64,000 bases of DNA from Paroedura picta (lineage: Eukaryota; Chordata; Lepidosauria; Squamata; Gekkonidae): the NCBI RefSeq assembly GCF_049243985.1, contig NC_135377.1, positions 63,250,145 to 63,314,144 of the forward strand, in the 5' to 3' direction. The notes below the pieces were generated by a model, which saw only the letters and a program-made list of their open reading frames with translations, made no database searches and was not told the origin of the DNA. Both the position numbers and the translations under genes were made by a program. Below, in pieces: positions 12,401 to 24,247 of the stretch (positions within the stretch are counted from its first letter, which is position 1; every line of letters begins with the position of its first letter).

Positions 12401-15400
12401 CTTGATGCCCTGGAAGGGCTTTCTAGATGGGTGGGCATTAGTTAATGTTTTATATGTTTCTTAGATTTATTAAATATTTGTTGGGTGATATGGCTATATA
12501 AAGTCATGTTGACCCTCCCTTCCAAAATGGCCAATAATAGGCCTGGAGGGAGGTGGGAAGGAGAGGGGCCTTGGTGAGCATGTACATAGCTATGCTTCCC
12601 AACCATATTCTGCATGATCACATCGCTCCTGGGGTTTCTTGAAGTCTGAAAAATGTTTCAGGAGTTTCTCATCAGTAAAAACATTGAAAAAGGCTACTTT
12701 ATACCATATTCCCTGTCAACTTCAGGTGTGTGAAACAAAGCAGATTTCTCAAGTGTGTTTTCTTTTACACATGAGCATTCCTTAAGCCTATACCAGAGAG
12801 CAGACCAGTTAACAAATCCAGATCCCTTTTCTCTGGATCTTATTCAGTGTGTTTTATGGGTGTCATATATATACAGGTGTCATATATAACAAATCACATA
12901 AGTTAATTTAGTTTGTGAGACTTGTTGTGCTTTCCTTTCTAGTCAGATAATTGTCAAAGTTACCAAGGATAGGTGTTGTATTATGCTTAATAATTAAAAT
13001 GTTCTTAAGCATTTCATACTTAAAGGGACAAGCTAGACAGCTTTAACAAGTCACTGTTTTTATTGAGGAGTAGCATCTAAATCTTGCCTTCCTAAAATCA
13101 TATACTGCAGTCCCTCCTGGACTCCCTGCCTAGTTGGGATACCTCCTATCCTTTTTCTGTGCAAACTCCAACTGCTTCCTTTGTCCATTGGCTGTTAAAC
13201 TCCTCAGGGTTTTTACCCTTCACCCAGTATTTCATTAAACCCCTCAAATCCATTTGTTCTGTGCTGAATGGTGAGAATCACACATTTCAGAACTGATGCT
13301 TGTCTGCCTGGTGATATGTATAGGTTTAAGCTATATTATTATTGTTGTTGTTATTTCGATTTATTTCCTTCTACTCCCAGCAAGCCGGCTTGCGGTAGGT
13401 TACAATGTCAGCCCCCATATACAATAAAAACCCCAATAAAACCCAATTAAAATAACAATACAAAAAAGCACAAAAATGTAACATGACAGTATAGTGATGC
13501 AAGCAGCGCCCTACGTGGCAACATTTGTAACTCAGCTGTGTACTTGTTAAGTGTTGCTGCATTAATTGCTACTGTTTTACTTTCCAGGAAATCCCTCTCA
13601 TCTCTCTTCCTCTTAGGTATATATATGCCTGGCAAATACAGCTGTGCATAATTGCCATCACTTCACACTGCTTAAATTCCTGGGTGAAGCTTGTTCTTGA
13701 GCCCTTGACTTTCTCTTAGCAGAGCATTTTACATATCAGTTCTTATAGTATAACTAGAAATTAAATCCCCACCCCGGTAACTTTGTAGTCCTCAGAAAGA
13801 GTAAAAATAATTCTGTTTTTTTAATGTTGCATAAACTGTTGGCCATAATAAACAATTCCCCTTTATTCACTTTAAACAGATAGTCGTACAACAGTCTTCT
13901 AGTTTTGTGTCTAGAGTTCCATTGTTATGCATCTTGTTTTTCAGGAAAGGGACAAAAACTCTGTGAAATTGAAAGGATACAGTACTTCTTAAGTAAGAAG
14001 AAAACAGATGAACTTCGTAATCTGCACAAACTTCTTTATAATAGACCAGGCACAGTAAGTATTCTTAAAATATTGTCTTTCATTTTAATTTGAGACTAGT
14101 ATGAAGTATATTGTAGCTGCCTTTTAAAGGTATTTTGTTTAGGGTATTCCATATCTTTGTATAGATGTTGGAGGTGGCTAGATATTCCTTAGTTAAACCC
14201 TGGTGATTTCTAAATTGGAAATGTGTTTCTTGAATTTAATGGAACAAACAACCAGAGGGTAACTATAGGAGAGTGAGAATCTAGCCTCCACCAGCTCACA
14301 TGTGGAGCCCAACAGGGTGCGGTCCTCTCTCCAATCCTATTTAACATCTTCATGCACCCTATTGCTCATCTGGTGTGGAATTTTGGGCTGGGATGCCACC
14401 AATACGCAGATGACGCCCAGCTCTTCTTAAGGACAGCTGCCCTGATTCTTCCCCTGAATCCTTAGCCAGATGCCTGGGAGCAGTGACGAGGTGGCTCAAC
14501 CAGAGTAATCTGAAGCTCAACCAGGTCCTGTGGCTGGGCAGGAAGGAACCAAGTGAGGAAGCGCACCTACCCAACCTGGATGGAGTGCAAATATCATTAG
14601 CTTACTCCACCAGAAACCTGGGTGTGATCCTTGATGCCTCCCTTTCCATGGGGACACAAGTCATGAAAGTAGTGTGGCAGGCTTTCTACTACCTATGCCA
14701 AGCCAAGCTACTAGCGCCCTACTTGGCCCAAGAACATCTAGCCACAGTGATCCATGTGACAGTCACTGCTAGACTAGACTTCTGAAATTCACTCTATGCA
14801 GGCCTGCCCTTAACCTTGATCCAGGAACTGCAACTGGTCCATAATGCCACAACCAGGATCTTCACAAGTGCACTGCGGAGGGCACACATCCGGCTAGCCC
14901 TCCAACAACTCTATTGGCTCCCAGTTGAATCACCTTCAAGGCCATACATGGTCTGGACCCAGTATACTTGAGAGATCACCCCCCTGCCTATGCCCCCCCA
15001 AAAGCCCTACACTCTGCCATCATCAACTGGCTGAGGGTCTCTGGCCCCAAAGAAGTGTGTCAGCCCTCAACCAGAGCCAGAACTTTCTCTGTCCTTGCCC
15101 CCACTTGGTGGAATGAGCTCCCTGAAGAGATCAGGTCCTTTCCTGAACTCCCACAATTATGTAGGGCCTGTAAAATGGAGTTCCTCCACCAGGCATTTCG
15201 TTGACTGACCAAACAACATTCACTGAGCCCCCAGACCAACGAAACAACATGGCTGGTCCCCAGACATCCCCACAGTGATCTGAATCCAAACCGACCTAGC
15301 TGTGGGTTTATGTTGGAAGTTAAAAGTTATAATTGTATTATAAATTGTTGTCAACTTGGAACCCACTGTTATGATTATTGTTATTATTGTTATCATGATT

Positions 15401-18400
15401 CAATGTATACCTTAACATTTTATGTAAACCACCCTAAGCCTCATCGGAGGACGGTATAGAAGCCTGTGCTTTGTGTAACCTTTGACTTTACTACATGCAC
15501 TCTCAAACTGTTTGAATCTACTCCACTTGAATCTACTACATGCACTCTCAAACTGTTTGAATCTACTCCACTTCAAAAGTCAGTTTCTTATAAAGCATTG
15601 AAAAGTAATATCTGAGGAGAAAGTCTGACACCTTTCTGCTTCTGAAACTAGCTGCCCAGTTCCTTGTGTTTGTTATAAAAGTGATATAGAAGCAGCTATA
15701 TTTTCCATTTTAAAAAATACAGACTTCTTTTGTTTATATTGGTTTGTTTTATGTATTTTCTGAAATAAAGGGAACATACAAGGAGAATGAATGCATGGCA
15801 TTGCCTCATAGTGTACCTGACTTAGTGTGCAAACCAGAGAACACTTTCCCAGGAACAAGCACCATGGAATATAATGGGGCTTACTTCTGGATAGACCTAT
15901 TGAGGATTGTTTCCTCCATCTCTCAAGATTGGTAGTAGCTCTCCCAGTCTCTGGCAGATCCCTTTTATATCCTCTGCTTTCAGATTCTTTAAGCTGAAGT
16001 TGCCATTAATTGAACCTGGGTTTTTTTTCCATGAAAGTAGATGCTTTCTTGCTGGGCTCTGTGTTCTGTTTTGTAGGTGCTTGTATTAATGTGTTAGTCA
16101 CATTGATGTTTCTGGTATCTTCTCTCAGCATAAGGGGTTTTTCATCAATGCAAGGAGATCTTCTGCTTCAGAAGCAGCACTTGTGTCAGCAAAAGTCTTC
16201 TTTCATGAAGAGGACATTGTCTAGAACAGATCAATAGGCATCCCTGGGCTATTGAAGCTGCATTTACAGAAATGTGGAAAGCAGGACTATTTCTATTCAG
16301 TTTTTAATGATTTGATATAATCATTAGACAACCAGTTTAATATACCTTTTGTTGCCCACAATGATTTGCATCTTGTATAATTTCTCCATCTCATTCCAAA
16401 TTAAGGGAGGTTCTTTGAGCCCATGGAGAGGTTTCTGTATCAGGAAATGCTGCAGTGGTTCCATGTAGTGATGATGTTCAATCCTTTTGTTCTTTTTTAA
16501 GCATTATTTTATTAATATTCACATAAAAACGGCTAGTGGGCCAGAGGTTTTGCCCTAGCAACCCTGTGTTTGAGCTTTAAAGAAATTACTTGTGATACAC
16601 TATTTTAATTGTGTGTGTGTGTATTCTGCCCATAGGTTGCTTCATTAAAGAAGAATGTGGGACAGTTCAGTGGGTACCCATTTGAAAAAGGAAGTGATCA
16701 ATACAAGAAAAAGGAAGAGATGTTAAAAAAGTAACTTTATTAATACCTCTTATGATTAAACTGTGTTAATGTATACATATCCAAAGGGATCTTAATATTC
16801 TGGCATTTTAATATTTTACAGCCCTAATAGAGTTCTGTGAGGTGGAAGTTAAATTTTTGCAAAGTATCTTTTCTCCTTCCCTTTCAGACTTTGGATTTTT
16901 GGGGTTTTAGCCAACGTACACTCAACAGTAAGATAATGGGTATTTCTGCAATTCATACAAGTGTTTTAGGTTTTGTTATTATATTTATAGCCTGCATTAC
17001 AGCCGTCATTGGCTCTTCAAGAACCAGTGTGGTCAAGAGCAGTCAAGAGCAGTAGCCTGTAATCTGAAGAACTGGTTTTCTTCCCCACTCTGCCACATGT
17101 AGCCAGTTACAGTTCTCTCAGAGCTCTCTTACCCTCATCTACATCACAGGATGTCTGTTGTGGGGAGAAAAAGGGTAGGCAGTTGTGACTTTGAGAGTCC
17201 ATTAGGTAGTAAAAAGCAGGATAAAAAAGCCAGCTCTTCTTCTCAGAGTAGATAGTTACAAAAATCTTCTATCCCCCTGGCAATTGGTGACAGTTCTGCT
17301 TGTGCAATTGTAATGAATGTTTGCAGCCATAGTCAAAGCAGAGAATCAGCAGTGGAGGAGAGGGGTGAGTGGAAGGCAAGCAGGCAGCTGACAGTGAAGG
17401 CAGGCAGAAGGCAAGGAAAGAACCAATGCTGGGGAGGATAGGCAGAAGGTGAGCTAAGAGCTGAAATAAAAGATGGGACAGAAAGCTGATAAACCTTTAG
17501 AGAGGAGGAGCAGAAAAGGTGTGAAAGGAAAACAAAGGTGGTGAAGGGAAGAGGCTACAAGCAAGGATGGAGAGGGGAAAAATCCAAGAGGGAGAGAAGA
17601 TCTTTCCCCAAATCTGAACAATGCTTCAGGTTTGCAGAAAAATCTGAAATCTTGGCATCCACTTGTATTAATATGCATGCGTGTCTGATTTCAGGTATTT
17701 TGTAATTCTTATTTGAATAGTTGTAATCTATTTTGATAGTCCCTTTGATTATTTATTTTTTAGATTTATTATTAGATTAAAAAGAAATTAATTATTTTCT
17801 CTGTATTGAACTAAAATTATGTTCAATATATTTTTTCCTCTGCAGATACAGAAATGCTATGCTGAAAAGTATATGTGAAGTTCTTGATTTGGAAAGATCA
17901 GGAGTTAACAGTGAACTGGTAACCAGGATCTTGAATTTCTTGATGCATCCAAAGCCTTCTGGCAAGGTGAAATGAGAAATCTTTCTTTAACAAAAATCAT
18001 ACTTCTAATATGAATTGGCATAAGAAAAGAAGAGGGGAAAACTGGAAAGATGTTCATGTTTTCAATATCTAGATTTGAATCCAGTAACACCTTAGAGACA
18101 ACAAGATTTTGGGGGTATAAACTTTTGTGAATCAAAGCGCCCTTTGTTAGAAACCCTGACAGAAGGATCTTTGACTCTCAAAAGCTCATATCCTGATAAT
18201 CATGTTGGTCCCCAAGAGGTTACTGGACTCAAATCTAGCTGTTCTACTGCAGACCAATATGGCTGCCCTGTAGAACATCGTGTGTAATGTTTCCTTTTGT
18301 CATCAAGAAGACATGAGGAAACTTTGAGCTACTAGCCAGCATCTCATAACTCTTTTATGTTTTATGTTTTCATTTGTGGGAAACACGGGGAGTGGAAAAA

Positions 18401-21400
18401 AACAAGTAAGAGGCACAAATGGTGAAAGCTAAGACTAGCCTTATCTTCTTAAATAATAATAAAAGCATAAAAGCTGAAGTGCACAGTAGGTTGCCTCTGG
18501 GGATATTTTATAGAGGGATTATGCCTGGCAGCTATTAAGATCATGCTATAGCTGAGAGGTCTTTTTTTTAGAAATTTGGCACTTGTGGCATTCAAAGCAT
18601 GTTGAGACAAAGATGTTTTTGTAATGCAGTGAGTAATGGCCATAAAACTCAAACAGGGAATGGGATCCATCCTTCATACCAGGGGTAGTCAAACTGCGGC
18701 CCTCCAGATGTCCATGGACTACAGTTCCCATGAACCCCTGCCAGCAATTACTGGCAGGGGCTCATGGGAATTGTAGTCCATGGACATCTGGTGGGCTGCA
18801 GTTTAACTACCCCTGCTTCATACTGTGGTCTGCTTTCTAGAATTTTTCAGCAAGTGCTGTGAAACTGGATGCCTGGGAGCCGTAACTGACCAGAGAAGAA
18901 ATGTGATTAATCATTAATGGCTCATTGCTTATTAAATACAGCACTTGCTGCTGAAAACAAGGCACTATTGCAATGGCCAAGCTTCATTTAAAATGCTTCA
19001 TGCTTTTTTTCTTCTGTGTGTATCCAAAAGAGATTAAAGAAAAGAGAGAAAGCATAGAAGTAAAATCAGTGTGACCAACTAGTAGCTAACTGGCAGAAAT
19101 AGAGCCCATAAATCAGTCGCACAGGATAGCAATAAGTGGCTCAAGGGGCGGGGGGTGGGGATGTCCACAAGCACCAATTTTTTTTTCCCTGTGCAAGCAC
19201 TGGATCATGTCTGACCCTTGGGGTGACGCCCTCCAGCGTTTTCTTGGCAGACTCAATACGGGGTGGTTTGCCAGTGCCTTCCCCATTACTGTTTATTCCC
19301 CAGCAAGCTGGGTGCTCATTTTACCGACCTCAGAAGGATAGAAGGCTGAGTCAACCTTGAACCGGTTGCTGGGATTGAACTCCCAGCCTCATGGGCAGAG
19401 CTTCAGACTGCATGTCTGCTGCCTTACCACTCTGCACCACAAGAGGCTCTTCATACTCATTATAGAATACTTCAATTTTTAAACTAACGGCCCTCTAGTA
19501 TTTTAAACTGGTAGAAGTTTCCAAAGAGTCTTGAAATGTGACATAACATACAGTAATTGTATGGATTTACTGAAGCACAAATAATTGATGAAATAGTGAC
19601 TTTCCAGAAGGAAGCAAATTTGGCAATTCCTGCTGCAATTAAAAAGGGGCTCCATGCTAAGGACACTACCTGACCTTCCATAAGTAGTACTATAGGAACA
19701 CTGCCAAGCTCTGGACATGGTTTGGATCTAGCACAGCATTTCTATGGACATCTGCTTGTAAAATGCAGATTTCTCAGCTCCACCCCCCACCCCTCAAAAT
19801 GGTGTTATGGATCACACCTATGATATTTAAAGGGAAGTTGAATTTAGCTCCATGAATAACACATTTATGGTTTACTGAATTGCCCACCAATAGATCATCT
19901 GGTTTGATAGTAACATTAATTATCCTCAGATAATAATTTTATATGGATTCAATGGAATAGTGCTTAAACAATATCCTGAGATACCATTGTTTTTTTTTAA
20001 ATGATTTATTAGCACAGAATTACACTTCAAGGTGACTGCAGTCTGGTCAATTTCCCACCTTATGATTCGCTTATATCTTAGTGCTTCTATGCAATTGTAC
20101 TTCTGAATGTTGTGATATTTTTATAGCCATTACCAAAATCCAAGAAAACACCCAGTAAAGGTGGTAAAAAAGAACGCAGTAGCTCTGGAACAGCAAGAAA
20201 AGCCAAACTCACCAAATGCCCTGAGATCCTGTCAGATGAATCTAGTAGTGAGGAAGATGAAAAAAAGGGAAAGGATGAATCATCCGAAGAAGATAAAGAA
20301 AGTGAAGAGGAGGTAAATGCTCTTGTTCTTCCGTTCCAACCACTGTTGCAGTTTTTCAGAGGTGTGGGGAAATAGGCCACGATGCACTGGGTGAGAGCGG
20401 CTAGCCAGAAGTCGTCATTGGCTGAAATCTGCACAAGTGGAGGGAGCTCCATGGAGCAGGGTAGGGGATGGCTTCAACTTTCCTCCAAGCTCTGAGTGAC
20501 ACACTATTCTGAAGGGTCCCTTGATCTAAAACATTGGGGATTTTTTTTTTAGGAAGGAGGAAAAACTGTCTGCTATCACAGGAGTTTGGTACCACCCACT
20601 ATGTTGAAATTGCAGGCAGGCAATGCCAATTACAAAGGGATTAAATTGTGAAAAAATGTAAAAAATGAAAATGTGTTCATGTGAAAATGTGAAAAAATGT
20701 AATAAATACTGTAATGTTCTTTTTATCTCTCCAGCAGCGACCTAAAAAATCAACAAAAAAAGAAAAACCTAAGCAGAAGACAACTCCAAAAAACAAAAAG
20801 GGCTCAAAGAATTCGAATGTCAAGAAAGCAGATAGCAGTACAACCAAGAAAAGTCAAAATAGCTCCAAGAAAGGTAAATCCCTCTTTCAAAAATTTATTA
20901 GAGCTTTACAAGGTAGACCAGGATTGTTTTCAGTAATCTACAAATTGATGAGGTTGAGGCAAGATGGTGCTTTCAAGGTGGGGCTATTTTGATCTCACTG
21001 ACGAGGTGGATAAAAATGTCTGAGAGAGAAGAATCTTACCTCTTCCCATACTTCTTAATAAAGTGGAAGCCAAACTGTCAAGTGAATTTTTAGGCAGAGT
21101 CTGGATTTGTACAGATTGTTTCTTTTAATTTGGCTACCAGCTGTGAAATAAGAAGCTAAAGAGGCCCAAATAGGCAGCCTGCCCACACATTCCTTTGTCT
21201 TTTTCTTTAATTTTTTTCCATTTTGTTTTTCCCACCCCCCTCTTATTGGGTCATTTTACTTTGATGAATAATTGAATCATTGGACTATTTATGGGGATTG
21301 CTTGATATATCCTTTTTAAAAGGAATTTTTGAAATGAGACTCTGGTATAAAGAAGCTTCTTCTGCGAGCCAGCATGGTGGTGTGGTTAAGAGTGGCAGAC

Positions 21401-24247
21401 CCTAATCTGGGGGACCAGTTTTGATTCCCACCCTTCCACATGTAGGAGCTGGGTGACCTTGGGCTAGTCACAGTTTTCTTAGAGCTCTCTCTGCTCCTCC
21501 TACCTCACTGAGTGTCTGTTGTAGGGAGAGGGAGGGGAAGGTGTTTGTAAGCCGCTTTGAGATTCCTTCAGGTAGTGAAAAGCGATGTATAAGAAAATCA
21601 GCTCTTTTTACAGAAAGCAGGCACAATAGGCAGCCAAAGTAAAAATCTCCAGTGACACACAGTCACATAGCTTGACCCCAGCTAGAATGCTCATTTTGGG
21701 AAAAGAAAAGAAACTACCAGGCTCTCTAAACAAAATGCCTTTTGTTTTTAGAAAGTGAGTCTGAGAATAGTTCAGATGATGAGCCTTTAATTAAAAAGTT
21801 GAAAAAGCCACCCACAGATGAAGATTTGAAGGAAACTGTCAAGAAGCTGTTAGCTAGTGCTAACTTAGAGGAAGTCACCATGAAGCAGATTTGTAAAAAG
21901 GTAAGTGACATTCGTTTTGTACACAGGTGTGTTACTGAAAGTACGTGCATACATGTACTTATAAACAGGTTCTCTTGATGCAGAAAAAAGAAAATAAATT
22001 GATGCAGTTTATTTTGACCATGTCAATCCACTATTAGGAATATTTTATCAGTTACCTAACCAGAATGTATTTGAGACCTGAAAGAGGGCTAAAACTGATA
22101 AAGAACTTATTTAAACTCTTGAGCCCTACGTCTCTCCAAGTCTCAGGCATAAGGTCTAGGAAAACCATCAGAAGAGCTATTACTACTTGAAGAACCAGTA
22201 TATGCCTCTATTTTGGCTAGTTCTTTATGGTAAGGTATTGAGCTAATTATGCTTTAGTTTATGTTTACTTTCTGTCAGAGCGTTGCGCTTCAGTATTTAC
22301 AGATTGTATTCTCTTTATCTTCCTGTTTATTAAACAGCCGTTTGTTGCATTTTACATCCCATTTATACCTGTGTAGCAATAACATGAGCATTCTCTACCT
22401 TGTTTTTCTTCTTTCTTACTTTCTCCTTGGTTTTCTTTTGCTGTCTAAAAAAAACTTAACTAGATTTCAATCCTAAACCTGTTTTCTTAGCGATAGATGA
22501 TATTGCTTTTAATTAGTGAGGGTGCTTAGGAGTATAACGTAAATGTTAGACAAAATATCTCATCCATATTTTGTAAATCACACTTTGTTCAGTAGAGTGA
22601 GTTAAACTGACATAGAATTGCAGCCACCCACGATCTGTTGTGAATGAGTGTGGTTGATAGTATTTATAGATTTCAATTATTTATATTCCACTTTACCTCC
22701 TCAAGGTGGCTAACAAAACCACAGTGTTCATGGTGTCGTGTTTTTCTGTTTGTCACTATATACTCCAAGCATTTTGGATTGTACACATATAATCTTTGTG
22801 GACTACAAGGCATTAAGATGAGGAAAATAAAATTATACTCAGTTGGAATAGAGGGAGCTTTTGTGTCCTACCTGGACTTTGTGAGAAATCTTCAGTAATG
22901 ACCATACTAATTTGCAAACCAAATAAAATATTTGTTTTGCATGTGGTGTGAGAAAGGTACAGAACACAAAATATCTATTAGCCACATCATGGGAGCTGCT
23001 GTGGATGTCAGTCTCTTTTCCATTTTCATGGAATTTTTGTTCAGTATCCAGTATAAAAGGAGATCCTTCATTTAAACAGACAAGGCATCTCTTCACTTCT
23101 GCACATGCAGTGAGGGAATAGGTGCATGAAATGCCTTAGGGGTAACTACTGATTTATTACTTTATTTTTAGATTTTAGTGTGTTCGAAGTTGGATAACAT
23201 TCAAACAAATGCCACAGACACTTTGTAGTTTTGTTGAGGTAACTTTTAGATCATCGGAAGTTGTACTGATGTTCATGTTACATTGGTTCCTCTAGGTATA
23301 CGAAAGCTATCCCAATTATGACTTGTCTGACAGGAAAGACTTCATCAAAAAGACAGTGACAGAGGTAAATACTGGGAGAGGGAAACATGGTGTGTGACAG
23401 AAGTATGTTCCGATAACGTTTGGACTTTTCATACGTGTTTTGAGTTCTGTTAAATCTTTTGGAACCTTGGGGAGACAGAAGAATTACTTCTCAAAGATTA
23501 GTACCATACAAAAATAGTTAATCTAGGATATGTTCGCATATCAGGATAGGATATGGTAATTAAATAGCTCAGAAGTATGCATGAAGAAATGTCTGGGTAA
23601 ACTTCAGAATCAGCTTGCTCAAGTCGTTTAACCATTTTTAATAGTAATTCCTGTTCTGTTTTTATTTTTACTCTAAGTTTACTGTTTTATAGTATTCTGT
23701 TATGGCTGGAAATTGCTGTAATAAAATTTGATTTATTTTTCTTTAAATGCTTGAGAGTTCTTTCCATGCCTGTTAATAGCAGCAGTTTTGCAGAAAGGAT
23801 TTGTGTCCCTAAACTGGGACTTCACAATAAGTTACGTTCACAATAAGTCAGAATACTGTACTTAAAGAAAAGATCAGTGGCGGCACATGGCAGTCTTCAG
23901 TATCTACTACCCTTCCATGTTTACTTGGAAGTAAGGTCTGATTTGAGTAAGAAGATGGCAAGGCAAAAGAACTTCCATGTAAGATTTTGCAAAAGCTCAA
24001 GGACTCATCTCTGTGCAAAGCACTGGTGTGCAGTTCATTTGCAAGCCAGAGATATAGAGCCTTTCTCCGTACTGTGCAGGTATGCTGCTAGATTGCATGT
24101 GAATCATGTTAATTTCCTTAGTGCTTTAGTTCCAAGTAAGTGATTACAATGGCTGTCATTATAGTATGTTTTGCATAAGGGTGGGTTTATATAGTTCGCA
24201 AAATATTAAATCTGTAAAAATATCTTCTCTTCTAGCTCATTTTGTGA
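9374..24247 (+). CDS. DEK: DEK proto-oncogene protein, chromatin architectural factor; complete, 10 coding exons
   Basis: Coding exons: 9374-9485, 12039-12140, 13945-14054, 16636-16730, 17846-17966, 20127-20312, 20735-20873, 21752-21900, 23296-23364, 24236-24247. They sum to 1095 nt, or 364 aa plus stop; human DEK is 375 aa. Seen in order: an acidic Asp/Glu run (about aa 26-36), the conserved block beginning SLIVEGKREKKKVERLTMQV, the SAP/SAF-box DNA-binding region (about aa 140-180, with SICEVLDLERSGVNSELV), a Lys/Ser/Glu-rich linker (aa 181-300), and the DEK-C domain (about aa 300-364, with EEVTMKQICKKV). Known for the family: DEK binds and folds DNA, introduces positive supercoils, acts as a histone chaperone and touches splicing. 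The start ATG follows GCC and begins the only open frame in its exon. All splice phases match. Odd points: intron 2 uses a GC donor and exon 7 has a CAGCAG acceptor. The gene converges on KDM1B, as in mammals. Confidence 0.96.
10506..10786 (+). mobile_element. Sauria SINE with perfect 13-bp target duplication, DEK intron 1
   Basis: Starts GAGCCTCTTGTGGCGCAGAG, has GGGAGTTCGATCCCAGCAGC (B box), and ends GCACAGGGGATACCTTTATC, the Bov-B-like tail. TAATAACACATAA occurs at 10493-10505 and again at 10787-10799. Intact look and perfect duplication suggest a recent insertion. Confidence 0.88.
12039..12140 (+). CDS. DEK: DEK coding exon 2, followed by a GC donor
   Basis: The acceptor is TCTTTCAG. The exon encodes KSLIVEGKREKKKVERL and on to EPFTITP. 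To stay in frame with the next exon it must end at CACCAG, followed by GCAAGT, which is a GC-AG intron with otherwise perfect donor consensus. Ends in phase 1. Confidence 0.93.
12346..12694 (-). mobile_element. Second hAT-type MITE family, DEK intron 2
   Basis: Starts CAGAGTTTCTCAAAC and ends in GAAAAAGGCT. Inside it, AAAATGGCC and AGGCCTGGAGG match the copies at 38952 and 46139 on the other strand. Diverged; target duplication partly lost. Confidence 0.6.
13336..13455 (-). mobile_element. L2-like LINE 3' tail, DEK intron 2
   Basis: Minus strand: GTAACCTACCGCAAGCCGGC, then AATAACAACAACAATAATA. Only the tail is recognisable. Confidence 0.55.
13945..14054 (+). CDS. DEK: DEK coding exon 3
   Basis: The acceptor is TTTTTCAG. 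The exon encodes GKGQKLCEIERIQYF and continues through LSKKKTDELRNLHKLLYNRP to GT, nearly identical to human. The donor is GTAAGT. Ends in phase 0. Confidence 0.96.
14265..15478 (+). mobile_element. L2/CR1-clade LINE fragment with reverse-transcriptase motif, DEK intron 3
   Basis: The translation shows QGAVLSPILFNIFMHPIAHL and then CHQYADDAQLFL; YADD (about 14403-14414) is the RT catalytic box. Further on, LGVILDASLSMGTQV and [20 protein letters not shown] are C-terminal ORF2 motifs. The 3' end GTAAACCACCCTAAGCCTC is typical of the clade. Several frame changes and stops; 5' truncated. Confidence 0.75.
15490..15572 (+). repeat. 45-bp tandem duplication
   Basis: ACTACATGCACTCTCAAACT begins at 15490 and again at 15535, and the copies match until about 15572. 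Directly after the LINE 3' end. Confidence 0.85.
16636..16730 (+). CDS. DEK: DEK coding exon 4
   Basis: Acceptor CCCATAG. The exon encodes VASLKKNVGQFSGYPFEKGS and then DQYKKKEEMLK plus two bases. Donor GTAACT. Ends in phase 2. Confidence 0.95.
17019..17246 (+). mobile_element. tRNA-derived SINE, in DEK intron 4
   Basis: Carries ACCAGTGTGGTCAAGAGCAG, CACATGTAGCCAG, CATCACAGGATGTCTGTTGT and a CAGCTCTTCTTCTC end. Contains a short local duplication (GTCAAGAGCA). Confidence 0.6.
17846..17966 (+). CDS. DEK: DEK coding exon 5 (SAP box)
   Basis: Acceptor CCTCTGCAG. The exon encodes YRNAMLKSICEVLDLERSG and then VNSELVTRILNFLMHPKPSG, the SAP-like DNA-binding module. Donor AAG|GTGAAA. Ends in phase 0. 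Confidence 0.96.
18065..18275 (+). mobile_element. Hairpin-repeat family, old copy, DEK intron 5
   Basis: Arms TCCAGTAACACCTTAGAGAC and GAGGTTACTGGACTC, followed by GCAGACCAATATGGCTGCCC, the 3' head sequence in the opposite orientation to the copy at 49426. Confidence 0.55.
18680..18815. mobile_element. Palindromic hAT-type MITE, copy 1 (DEK intron 5)
   Basis: Starts CAGGGGTAGTCAAACTGCGG and folds back on itself to CTACCCCTG. 8-bp duplication CTTCATAC at 18672-18679 and 18816-18823. Confidence 0.85.
19177..19452 (-). mobile_element. Sauria SINE, DEK intron 5
   Basis: Minus strand: AGAGCCTCTTGTGGTGCAGA start, GGGAGTTCAATCCCAGCAAC, end TGCACAGGG followed by A-rich sequence. Target duplication not clear. 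Confidence 0.82.
20127..20312 (+). CDS. DEK: DEK coding exon 6 (basic/acidic linker)
   Basis: Acceptor TTTATAG. The exon encodes PLPKSKKTPSKGGKKERSSS, then KCPEILSDESSSEEDE, ending SEEE. The charged linker contains SSSEED and SSEED strings that resemble CK2 sites. 62 codons, phase 0. Donor GTAAAT. Confidence 0.95.
20735..20873 (+). CDS. DEK: DEK coding exon 7 with tandem CAGCAG acceptor
   Basis: The acceptor is CTCTCCAGCAG, a NAGNAG site. Using the first AG adds one Gln (QRPKKSTKK); using the second gives RPKKSTKK, closer to human PPKK. A Lys-rich exon ending NSSKK plus one base. Donor GTAAAT. Ends in phase 1. Confidence 0.92.
21366..21612 (+). mobile_element. tRNA-derived SINE, in DEK intron 7
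   Basis: GAGCCAGCATGGTGGTGTGG start, B-box-like GTTTTGATTCCC, GGGTGACCTTGGGCTAGTCA and a CAGCTCTTTT end. Confidence 0.7.
21752..21900 (+). CDS. DEK: DEK coding exon 8 (start of DEK-C)
   Basis: Acceptor TTTTTAG. The exon encodes SESENSSDDEPLIKKLKKPP, then TDEDLKETVKKLLASANLEE and VTMKQICKK. Donor AAG|GTAAGT. Ends in phase 0. Confidence 0.96.
23296..23364 (+). CDS. DEK: DEK coding exon 9 (DEK-C)
   Basis: Acceptor CCTCTAG. The exon encodes VYESYPNYDLSDRKDFIKK and then TVTE. 23 codons, phase 0. Donor GAG|GTAAAT. Confidence 0.95.
24236..24247 (+). CDS. DEK: DEK last coding exon (LIL-stop) opening the 3' UTR
   Basis: Acceptor TTCTCTTCTAG. Three codons (Leu-Ile-Leu) then TGA; human DEK ends ELIS. 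The exon carries on as a 3' UTR of about 1.6 kb that contains a foldback MITE at 25033-25168. Confidence 0.88.
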   Translation, partial: LIL

